From the NCBI GenBank assembly GCA_019233415.1, contig JAFAMK010000055.1, positions 1-10,424 on the forward strand: a stretch of 10,424 nt of DNA, read 5' to 3'. How positions within the stretch are numbered: the stretch's first letter is position 1; each line of letters starts with the position of its first letter. Source of the stretch: Vulcanimicrobiota bacterium. GTDB taxonomy: Bacteria; Vulcanimicrobiota; Vulcanimicrobiia; Vulcanimicrobiales; Vulcanimicrobiaceae. The notes under the pieces are model-generated. The model saw only the letters and a list, made by a program, of their open reading frames with translations. It searched no databases and was not told the origin of the DNA. Positions 1-5,940 of this stretch are shown here, in pieces. A program made the position numbers and the translations under genes.

Positions 1-213
1 GGCGATCTCGTCGAGCAGATTTCGCGCATCGTCGCGGACGGCGTCGCGCGCGGTGAGTTTGCAACGGTCGATCCGGTCGCGACCGCGCGCGCGATCCTCA
101 ACGCGACGTCACGCTTCCACGCGCCGGTCAATGCGCCGATGTGGAGCGATCCGGCCATCGAGGCGGCGTTCGAGGACGTGTGGTCGCTGCTACGCAGCGG
201 GCTCAGTCGGTAA
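1..213 (+). CDS. TetR/AcrR-type transcriptional regulator, C-terminal part (5' truncated)
   Basis: The window opens inside this gene; 70 codons remain, read in frame 1 to a TAA at 211-213. The remnant (…QISRIVADGVARGEFATVDP…ARAILNATSRFHAPV…) has the helical make-up and the 'V..GVA.GEF...DP...A..I......FH.P' pattern seen in the ligand-binding/dimerisation half of TetR-family repressors. The DNA-binding helix-turn-helix would lie upstream of the window, so family membership rests on the C-terminal pattern only. The gene converges on the EamA transporter and the two coding ends overlap by 11 bases (203-213). It is not in that operon, and nothing shows that it regulates it. It could be another all-helical protein, but TetR is the best fit. 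Confidence 0.6.
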   Translation, partial: GDLVEQISRIVADGVARGEFATVDPVATARAILNATSRFHAPVNAPMWSDPAIEAAFEDVWSLLRSGLSR

Positions 214-1096
214 CCGGCGCGGGGAGCGGCGGCGCGGTCGGGAGCGCGTTGACGACCAGCGCGACGACGATCAGCGCCATCCCCGTCACCTCGCTGGGCG
301 ACGGAATCTCGCGGAGCTGAATCGCGGCGGCGAGAACGCCGACGACCGGGGTCGCGAGCGAGGCGATCCCCGCGACGCCCGCCGGCAGCCGCGAGAGGAT
401 GAACATCCACAGCAGCCAGCCGCCCGCGCCGCCGGCGACCGACACGAACGCCATCGCGGCGAGGAAGCTCGCGGTGACGTGCACGTAGCCGGGGATCAGC
501 AGCATCATCACGGCGAGCGGGATCGTCCCCCACAGCATCTGCCACGCGGTCAGCGAGAGCAGCTCGACGTCGTACTGCGCGCGCAGACGCTTCGCCCACA
601 CCGCGGCCGCGCCCCAGATGACGCCCGCGACGAGCGCGAACCCGTCGCCGGCGAATCCGTGCGGGTCGAGCGGGCCGACGATGAAGGCCAGACCGACCGC
701 TGCGAGCGCGAGCGCACCCCAGCGCAGCGCGGTGATCCGCTCGCCCAGGAACGGCCACGCCAAAAGCGCGGTCCAGAACGGCATCGTATAGCCGAGGATC
801 GCCGCCTTGCCGGCGCCGCCGTGCGCGACCGCGAGCGTCTGCAGCGCGGTCCAGCCCGTCGTCTGCAGCAAGCCGAGGACGAGCGTCGGGCCGAACGGCG
901 TCGGCTTCAGCGAGCGCCGCGTCAGCGCGAGCAGCGCGAACAGGATGATCGTCGCGACGACCATCCGCAGGCCGGCGACGTAGAACGGCGATGCGTCGGC
1001 GGTCGCGATCTTGATCGTGACCCAGGAGTAGCCCCAGATCAGCGCGAGCGAGACCAGCGCGAGGTAGACCGCCGCGCCGGCGCGTTTCTGCGTCAT
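203..1096 (-). CDS. EamA/DMT-family inner-membrane transporter
   Basis: The product has 297 residues, the usual length for a ten-helix drug/metabolite transporter built from two EamA repeats. It is almost entirely hydrophobic. It opens with a positively charged tip (MTQKR) and a first helix carrying the IWGYSWVTIK pattern typical of EamA proteins (family norm W[GS].[NS]....K). The first repeat ends in a helix followed by FLGERIT, the usual end-of-repeat 'GE' signature. The second repeat starts near residue 150 and ends with a LREIPSPSE turn before the last helix, where family members typically have 'GE..'. The tail is short and proline-rich. The ATG at 1096-1094 overlaps the kinase stop by one base (TGATG), with no clear Shine-Dalgarno of its own, so it is probably translated by coupling. 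Substrate is unknown; members export amino acids, nucleosides or other metabolites. Its place last in a sugar-acid operon suggests a metabolite linked to that pathway, which is inference. Confidence 0.88.
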   Translation of the reverse strand: MTQKRAGAAVYLALVSLALIWGYSWVTIKIATADASPFYVAGLRMVVATIILFALLALTRRSLKPTPFGPTLVLGLLQTTGWTALQTLAVAHGGAGKAAILGYTMPFWTALLAWPFLGERITALRWGALALAAVGLAFIVGPLDPHGFAGDGFALVAGVIWGAAAVWAKRLRAQYDVELLSLTAWQMLWGTIPLAVMMLLIPGYVHVTASFLAAMAFVSVAGGAGGWLLWMFILSRLPAGVAGIASLATPVVGVLAAAIQLREIPSPSEVTGMALIVVALVVNALPTAPPLPAPVTD

Positions 1097-2592
1097 CACG
1101 TGAACAGTGCGAGGTGCGCGTCGACGAAGGTGCTGTAGCGCGCGAACGCGGCGCGATAGGTCGCGGCGAGCGCGTCGTTCGGCCGCGCCGGTTCGTCGTA
1201 GCCCGACGCGCGCGCGGCGGCGCTGGCGTCGGGGACGAGTCCCACCGCCTGCGCCGCGAGCAGCGCCGCGCCGAATGCCGACGCCTCCTGTTCGTGCGGC
1301 TGCACCGCGGGCAAACCGAACACGTCGGCGAGCAGTTGTCGTACCATCGGCGCCTTCGTCAACCCGCCGCTGAGCAGCAACCGTTGCGCGTCGGGAACCA
1401 GCTCGCGCAGCGCGGCGTAGACCGCGTACACGCCGAACACGACGCTCTCGAACGCGGCGCGCAGGATCGTGCGCCGGTCGTGCGCGAGGTCGAGTCCGTC
1501 GAACGCGCCGCGCAGCGCGCTGTTCCAGTACGGCGCGCGCTCGCCGGCGAAAAACGGCAGCACGACGAGCCCTTGCGCGCCGGGCGCGACGCCGCCGGCG
1601 AGCGCGGCCGCGTGCGCGAAGCGCTCTTCCTTCGGCAGCTCGTCGAGCAGCAGGCCGAAGATCCAGTCGAGCGATGCGCCGGCCGCGCTGGTCGGGCCGC
1701 CGACGACGTAGCGCGCATCGTCGGCGCAGTAGCAGAACGTGCGCGCGTGATCGTCGAGCATCGGCGCGTCGGCGAGGATGCGCACCGCGCCCGACGTGCC
1801 GAGCGTCAGCGCGACGTCCTGCGTTCCTTCCGCGCCCACACCGATGTTCGCCAGCGGTCCGTCCGACGACGCGAGCACCACCGCGGTCGTGTCGGTCAGC
1901 CCCAATTCGCGCGCGACCGCTGGGCGGAAGCTCCGCAGCGCGGTGGACGGCGGAACGGGCCGCGAGAGACGCTCCGGCGTGACGCCGGCCATGTCGAGCG
2001 CGCGCGCCGACCAGTCGCGCGAACGCAGGTCGAGCATCCCGGTTGCCGAGCCGATTCCGTGGTCGACGAGCCATTCGCCGGTCCAGCGGAAGACCACCAA
2101 TTCTTTGAGCCCGACGAAACGCCGCGTCTTCGCGAAGAGGTCGGGATCGCTCTCGGCGAGCCAGCGCAGCTTCGCGACGGGGAGCATCGGGTGCATCGGT
2201 GCGCCGGTCGCGCGGTAGAGCTCGAGCGCGCTGCCGTCGGCGCGCCAGCGGTCGGCGACCGCGTGTGCGCGCCGGTCCATCCAGGTGATGACGCGCGAGA
2301 GCGGCTCGCCGGCTTCGTCGACGCACAGCACGCCGTGCATCGCCGCGGAAAAACCGATCGCCGCGACCTCGCTGCCGCGCAGGCGCACGTCGGAGAGCAC
2401 GCGCGCGAGGACGCGCATCGTCGCCGTGTAGACGAGGTCCGCGTCCTGCTCGACGAACTCGGCCTGCGGCGTCTCGAGCCCGTAGAACTCCGACCCGCTC
2501 GCCAGCTCGCGCCCGCCCGTCGTCACCGCGAGCACCTTCACGGCCGACGTGCCGAGATCGACCCCGACGACCGCGGTGTGGTGCTCGGTCAC
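1096..2592 (-). CDS. gntK: FGGY-family carbohydrate kinase, gluconokinase-like
   Basis: The product has 498 residues, normal for FGGY kinases, which phosphorylate sugars or sugar acids with ATP in the cytoplasm. The N-terminal phosphate-binding loop is VGVDLGTSAVK (residues 9-19). The substrate-side segments MHGVL and TWMDRRA (residues 85-109), ATGAPMHPMLPVAKLRWL (128-145) and IGSATGMLDLRSRDW (180-194) resemble FGGY gluconokinases more than xylulokinases, which usually read 'WND.R'. The catalytic aspartate is most likely D244 in ASSDGPLANIG. The second nucleotide segments are LTLGTSGAVR (262-271) and the FFAGERAPYWN block (347-357), with SGGLTKAPMVRQLLADVFG (408-426) near the end. The start is a GTG at 2592-2590, which overlaps the MFS stop as GTGA. 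Gluconokinase makes 6-phosphogluconate, which fits the upstream sugar-acid transporter. Sugar specificity is inferred; xylulokinase or another FGGY activity is possible. Confidence 0.82.
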   Translation of the reverse strand: MTEHHTAVVGVDLGTSAVKVLAVTTGGRELASGSEFYGLETPQAEFVEQDADLVYTATMRVLARVLSDVRLRGSEVAAIGFSAAMHGVLCVDEAGEPLSRVITWMDRRAHAVADRWRADGSALELYRATGAPMHPMLPVAKLRWLAESDPDLFAKTRRFVGLKELVVFRWTGEWLVDHGIGSATGMLDLRSRDWSARALDMAGVTPERLSRPVPPSTALRSFRPAVARELGLTDTTAVVLASSDGPLANIGVGAEGTQDVALTLGTSGAVRILADAPMLDDHARTFCYCADDARYVVGGPTSAAGASLDWIFGLLLDELPKEERFAHAAALAGGVAPGAQGLVVLPFFAGERAPYWNSALRGAFDGLDLAHDRRTILRAAFESVVFGVYAVYAALRELVPDAQRLLLSGGLTKAPMVRQLLADVFGLPAVQPHEQEASAFGAALLAAQAVGLVPDASAAARASGYDEPARPNDALAATYRAAFARYSTFVDAHLALFT

Positions 2593-3899
2593 GCGGGGTC
2601 GGGGATCGGTTCGATGCGGCCGAGCAGCCAGACGTACGACGCGATCCCGACGATCAGGATCGCGCCCGCGGTCAGCAGCGCGACCGAGAACGAGTGGGTG
2701 TTCGCAACGATGAGCCCGGTGATCAACGGTGCGAAGAACGTGCCGAGGTTGCCGAACAGGTTCATGATCCCGCCGACCTGCCCCGTCGCGTTGCGCGGTG
2801 CGATCAGCGCCGGGATCGACCACGCGACCGGCGCATGGAACGAGATCCCCGCCGCCGCGACCGCGATCCAGAACACGGCGACGTTGATGTCCTTCGTGTA
2901 GACCGCACCGATCACCGCGAAGCCGAGGACGAGCCCGAGGATGAGGAACGTCTTGCGCACGCGGTTCGCGTCGTTGCCGCGCCGGATCAGGTAGTCGACG
3001 AGCCAGCCGCCGACGACGAGGTCGGCGATCGTCCCGACGATCCAGATCACGAACGCATAGCCCGCCGCCTTCAGGATGTTCACGCCGAACGTCGTCGTGA
3101 GGTACCCCGGCAGCCACGTCAGCAGGAAGCCGAACAGGTAGTCGTACGCGGTGAAGCCGATCGTCAGGCCCCACATCTTCCCGCGGGTGAGCAGGTAGCC
3201 GAAATCGTTGAAGCCCACGCCCGCCGCGCTCGCGCCCGCCGGCGTCTCGGGCTCGGCGCCGCCCTTGCGAATGTACTCCGCCTCCGCGTGGGTGAGGCGC
3301 TTGTCGCGGCTCGGGTTGCGATAGAACGCGTAGAACAGGCCGAAGAAAATCAGGCTGAGCGCCGCGGTCGTCCAGAACATCCCGCGCCAGCCGAACGTCA
3401 GCATCAGCCAGGCCGTGAAGGGAACCGCGATCGCGTTCGAAAGCTTCGCCGCGCCGTCGAACAGCGAGGTCGCGAGGCCCCGTTCCGTGCGCGGAAACCA
3501 GTACCCGACCGCCTTCGCGTTCGCGGGGAACGTCGGCGCCTCGGCGACGCCCAGGAACATGCGCGCCGCGACGATCGTCGCGTAGCTCGGCGCGAGCGCG
3601 GTCAGCGCCGACGCGATCCCCCACAGGCCAGCGGCGATCCGCGAGATGACCATCACACCGTAGCGGTCGAGGATGTATCCGACGGGGATCTGGCAGAACG
3701 CGTACACCGCGAAGAACGCGCTGCTGAGGAAGCCGAATTCGGCCGGCCCCAGCCCCAGCTCTTTGTGGAGCGGGTCCTGCGCGACCGAGAGCGCACCACG
3801 GTCGATGTAATTGATGAGGACGCCGAAGCCGAGGATCAACGCGATCCCCCAGCGCAAGTTCGTGACCCGTTCGGCGGGTGCGATGATGCTGCGTGCCAA
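2589..3899 (-). CDS. MFS transporter, anion:cation symporter (sugar-acid) type
   Basis: The product has 436 residues with about twelve hydrophobic helices and a central hydrophilic loop near residues 190-235, the standard MFS plan. Features of the anion:cation symporter branch (glucarate, galactonate, hexuronate transporters) are NYIDRGALSVA in helix 1 (30-40), GYILDRYG in the loop 2-3 motif A position (74-81), RMFLGVAEAPTFPANAKAV (113-131) and WFPRTERG (134-141), then FGWRGMFW (169-176). The start is a TTG at 3899-3897, chosen because a strong GGGAGGA Shine-Dalgarno lies five bases upstream on this strand and the family's first helix follows at the right distance. It is the first gene of the operon and probably imports the acid that the downstream kinase phosphorylates. 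Gluconate or another hexonate is a guess from the neighbour, not from binding residues. Confidence 0.9.
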   Translation of the reverse strand: MARSIIAPAERVTNLRWGIALILGFGVLINYIDRGALSVAQDPLHKELGLGPAEFGFLSSAFFAVYAFCQIPVGYILDRYGVMVISRIAAGLWGIASALTALAPSYATIVAARMFLGVAEAPTFPANAKAVGYWFPRTERGLATSLFDGAAKLSNAIAVPFTAWLMLTFGWRGMFWTTAALSLIFFGLFYAFYRNPSRDKRLTHAEAEYIRKGGAEPETPAGASAAGVGFNDFGYLLTRGKMWGLTIGFTAYDYLFGFLLTWLPGYLTTTFGVNILKAAGYAFVIWIVGTIADLVVGGWLVDYLIRRGNDANRVRKTFLILGLVLGFAVIGAVYTKDINVAVFWIAVAAAGISFHAPVAWSIPALIAPRNATGQVGGIMNLFGNLGTFFAPLITGLIVANTHSFSVALLTAGAILIVGIASYVWLLGRIEPIPDPA

Positions 3900-3903
3900 G
3901 TGG

Positions 3904-3910
3904 TCCTCCC
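3904..3910 (-). promoter_or_regulatory. Shine-Dalgarno deciding the TTG start of the MFS gene
   Basis: On the minus strand this reads GGGAGGA, the best match to the anti-Shine-Dalgarno in the window. Counting from GGAGG, it stands five bases before the TTG at 3899. No ATG or GTG lies at a suitable distance in that frame, so this site fixes the start. Confidence 0.75.
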
Positions 3911-3939
3911 GGGCGACGACGCCTATGCCCGTACCCGTC

Positions 3940-3977
3940 TACGCGCAACCGCGCTAAGATACATGGCGTTGCGCGCA
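3940..3977. repeat. Imperfect inverted repeat in the divergent gap (candidate operator or leader hairpin)
   Basis: The left arm TACGCGCAAC (3940-3949) and right arm GTTGCGCGCA (3968-3977) are reverse complements at nine of ten positions. Eight pairs in a row are perfect (3942-3949 with 3968-3975), with an 18-base spacer that contains the TAAGAT box. The position between divergent genes suits a regulator-binding site controlling one or both directions. The right arm also lies ahead of the 3993 start and could form an mRNA hairpin. Arms made of CG-rich steps arise easily by chance in DNA of this composition. Confidence 0.35.
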
Positions 3978-3992
3978 GAAGGGTCGGACGGG

Positions 3993-4556
3993 ATGAAACG
4001 AACGCCGCCGTGGGTCATCGTGGCCTCTGTCGGGCTACAGCTCGCGACGCTCGGGCTGTGCCTGTGGGTGATGGACCGCGACCGCGCACGGGGCCAGCGG
4101 GTCCTCGAACCGCCGAAGCCGCCCGAACCGCCACGCGAGGTGCCGGCCCACGCGCCGGCGTCCGAGGCGGTCTCGCCGCCGCCGCCAGCGGCCACGCCCA
4201 TGTTCGGTCCGCCACCGGAGCGACCCGAACCGATCGAGGCGCCTCCGGTCCCGCGCTTCATCACCGAGGTCGCCGATCCGACCAGCCAGCTCACACGCGG
4301 TCATGCCGACGCGGGGGCGGTCTTCTTCGGCTTCTATCTGGACGGGAACATTCGGTGCGTGGACGTCGACGGCGGGACGTACTCGGGCAAGGCGGAGAGC
4401 GCCCGCGCGCGCATGCGCGAGATCGGCGGCCTGCGCGCGTTCACGGTGCAGATCGGGGTCGGCGCCGGCAAGCAGCTGCGCGCGACCTTCACCGGCGGAC
4501 CGCACGACGCTGAAACCATCGGCCTCGAACCGCTCGTCGGATGGAGCGTCGCATGA
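3993..4556 (+). CDS. Membrane-anchored protein with proline-rich linker and unknown C-terminal domain
   Basis: I do not recognise this 187-residue protein. It has a short basic tip (MKRTPP), one hydrophobic helix (about residues 7-27), and a linker at 40-88 in which 21 of 49 residues are proline. A compact C-terminal region (about 95-187) carries segments such as GAVFFGFYLDGNIRCVDVDG and FTVQIGVGAGKQLRATFTGG. The layout (inner-membrane anchor, stiff periplasm-spanning linker, folded end) resembles TonB and some cell-wall-associated proteins, but the end domain does not look like TonB to me. I chose the ATG at 3993 because GAAGGG lies nine bases upstream; an in-frame ATG at 3963 would add ten residues and has a poorer site. 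The stop overlaps the murA start as ATGA, so the two are probably co-translated, suggesting a link to peptidoglycan synthesis. Function is not assigned. Confidence 0.72.
   Translation: MKRTPPWVIVASVGLQLATLGLCLWVMDRDRARGQRVLEPPKPPEPPREVPAHAPASEAVSPPPPAATPMFGPPPERPEPIEAPPVPRFITEVADPTSQLTRGHADAGAVFFGFYLDGNIRCVDVDGGTYSGKAESARARMREIGGLRAFTVQIGVGAGKQLRATFTGGPHDAETIGLEPLVGWSVA
4543..4546 (+). promoter_or_regulatory. Shine-Dalgarno deciding the murA start at 4553
   Basis: GGAG lies six bases before the ATG at 4553, whereas the in-frame ATG at 4541 has no comparable site and would overlap this one. The site lies inside the end of the upstream gene, which fits coupled translation. Confidence 0.65.
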
Positions 4557-5899
4557 ACGTTCTCGACCGGCTCGATACCACGCTCCGCGTCTTCGGGGGC
4601 GCTCGCCTCGAAGGCAGCGTCGAGATCCAAGGCGCGAAGAACGCCGCGCTGCCGATCATGGCGGCTTCGCTCCTTGCGCGCGGCAAGGTCACGCTGCACC
4701 GCGTCCCACGCATCACCGACGTCTCGGTGATGTGGTCGCTGCTCGAAGCGCTCGGCGCACGCGTCTCGCTGCAGGACCGCAACACGCTCACGATCGACGC
4801 GTCGAACGTCAACCTGTACCGCGCCCCCTACACGCTCGTCCGCAAGCTCGCGGCCTCGTTCGACCTGTGCGGACCGCTGCTGGGCCGGTTCGGCCGCGCC
4901 GAGGTCCCGCTGCCGGGTGGCTGCGTCCTTGGCACGCGCGCGACCGACATGCACGAGGCCGCGTTCCGCGCGCTCGACGCCGAGGTCGCGGTCGCCCACG
5001 GGTACCTGATCGCGAGCGCGCGCGACGGACGGCTGCGCGGCGGCGAGATGGAGTTCCGGATGCCGTCGGTCGGCGCGACGAAGAACGCGATGCTCGCCGC
5101 GGTCACCGCCGCCGGCACGACGACGATTCACAACGCCGCGATGGAACCCGAGGTCGTCGACCTGGCGAACTTCCTGGTCGCGATGGGCGCGAAGATCAGC
5201 GGCCAGGGCGGCGACACGATCCGCATCATCGGCGTGCGCGAGCTGCGCGGCGTCGAGTACGAGATCATCCCCGACCGCATCGGAACCGGAACGCTGCTGC
5301 TGGCCGGCGCTGTCACCCGCGGCGACGTCACCGTGAAGCGCACCCGTCCGGACGACTTGGCGTCGCTGCAGTTCGCGCTCGGCGAGTGCGGCGTCGCCGT
5401 GACGAGCGGCGCGGACTGGATTCGCGTCCAGGCCGGCACGGTGAAGGGCGGGACCGACGTCGTCACCGCGCCGCACCCGGGCTTCCCGACCGACCTGCAG
5501 CCGCAGATCCTCTCGTTCCTGTGCACGGCGCCCGGGGTGAGCGTCGTCGAGGAGTCGATCTTCAACGCGCGCTTCTCGTACGTCAACGAGCTGGTCCGCA
5601 TGGGCGCCGACGTGCGCGTCGCGATGGACAACAACACCGCGCTGGTCAAGGGCGTCGCGAGCCTCTCGGGCGCACCGGTCGAAGCGCCCGACATCCGCGC
5701 CGGCGCCGCGCTCGTCCTGGCCGGGCTCGCCGCGGCCGGGGAGACCGAGATCATCGGCCTCGAATACATCGACCGCGGCTACGAGCGGCTCGAAGAGACG
5801 CTCTCCGCGCTCGGCGCGCAGGTCCAGCGCGCCAGCGGGATCGTCCCCTTCCACGAGCCGACCGGAACTTTCGAGACGAGCGTCTACCCCAGCGTCTGA
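4553..5899 (+). CDS. murA: UDP-N-acetylglucosamine 1-carboxyvinyltransferase (MurA family)
   Basis: MurA transfers enolpyruvate from PEP to UDP-GlcNAc, the first committed step of peptidoglycan precursor synthesis in the cytoplasm. The 448-residue product is slightly longer than the usual 415-430. Diagnostic segments in order are QGAKNAALPIMAASLLA with the K29-N30 pair, LPGGCVLGTR with the PEP-site cysteine C124 (the fosfomycin target in E. coli, C115) and R129, EPEVVDLANFL, HPGFPTDLQPQ with the general-base aspartate D314 (E. coli D305), DIRAGAALVLAG, and YIDRGYERLEETL. Oddly, several motif positions differ from the usual form: KLAAS where E. coli has TMRAS (R91 becomes A100), GATKN for GATEN, PDRIGTG for PDRIETG, and FNARF for FENRF. 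Catalytic residues remain, so it is probably active, but it may be a lineage variant or a paralogue. The start overlaps the preceding gene by ATGA. Confidence 0.95.
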   Translation: MNVLDRLDTTLRVFGGARLEGSVEIQGAKNAALPIMAASLLARGKVTLHRVPRITDVSVMWSLLEALGARVSLQDRNTLTIDASNVNLYRAPYTLVRKLAASFDLCGPLLGRFGRAEVPLPGGCVLGTRATDMHEAAFRALDAEVAVAHGYLIASARDGRLRGGEMEFRMPSVGATKNAMLAAVTAAGTTTIHNAAMEPEVVDLANFLVAMGAKISGQGGDTIRIIGVRELRGVEYEIIPDRIGTGTLLLAGAVTRGDVTVKRTRPDDLASLQFALGECGVAVTSGADWIRVQAGTVKGGTDVVTAPHPGFPTDLQPQILSFLCTAPGVSVVEESIFNARFSYVNELVRMGADVRVAMDNNTALVKGVASLSGAPVEAPDIRAGAALVLAGLAAAGETEIIGLEYIDRGYERLEETLSALGAQVQRASGIVPFHEPTGTFETSVYPSV

Positions 5900-5901
5900 G
5901 C

Positions 5902-5916
5902 CCGTGTGAAACACGG
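5902..5916 (+). terminator. Short hairpin after murA, weak terminator candidate
   Basis: CCGTGT and ACACGG form a perfect six-pair stem around a GAA loop, starting two bases after the murA stop, followed only by TTCTCC instead of a clear T-run. It sits in the 41-base gap before the protease gene. It could reduce read-through or protect a 3' end, but it may be chance. Confidence 0.25.
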
Positions 5917-5940
5917 TTCTCCGTCGCCCGTATCTGACGC

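Larger units (their letters stand above)
3900..3992. promoter_or_regulatory. Divergent intergenic region with presumed back-to-back promoters
   Basis: This 93-bp gap separates the leftward sugar-acid operon from the rightward envelope cluster and is the only divergent gap in the window, so both transcripts probably start here. A rightward -10-like TAAGAT lies at 3955-3960, but I see no convincing -35 element at 16-18 bp from it. On the other strand only poor matches exist. GC-rich bacterial promoters are hard to read by eye, so the region is called from gene arrangement rather than from promoter motifs. Confidence 0.5.

Noticed and set aside
1114..2901. Plus-strand open frame of 595 codons opposite the kinase
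   Set aside because: Arginine-rich with no family pattern; the minus strand encodes a full FGGY kinase and part of an MFS transporter.
2694..3962. Upstream extension of the small membrane protein across the MFS gene
   Set aside because: The frame stays open leftward to 2694, but that part is the antisense of the MFS gene and has R/D-rich shadow composition. The hydrophobic helix and proline linker begin only after 3993.
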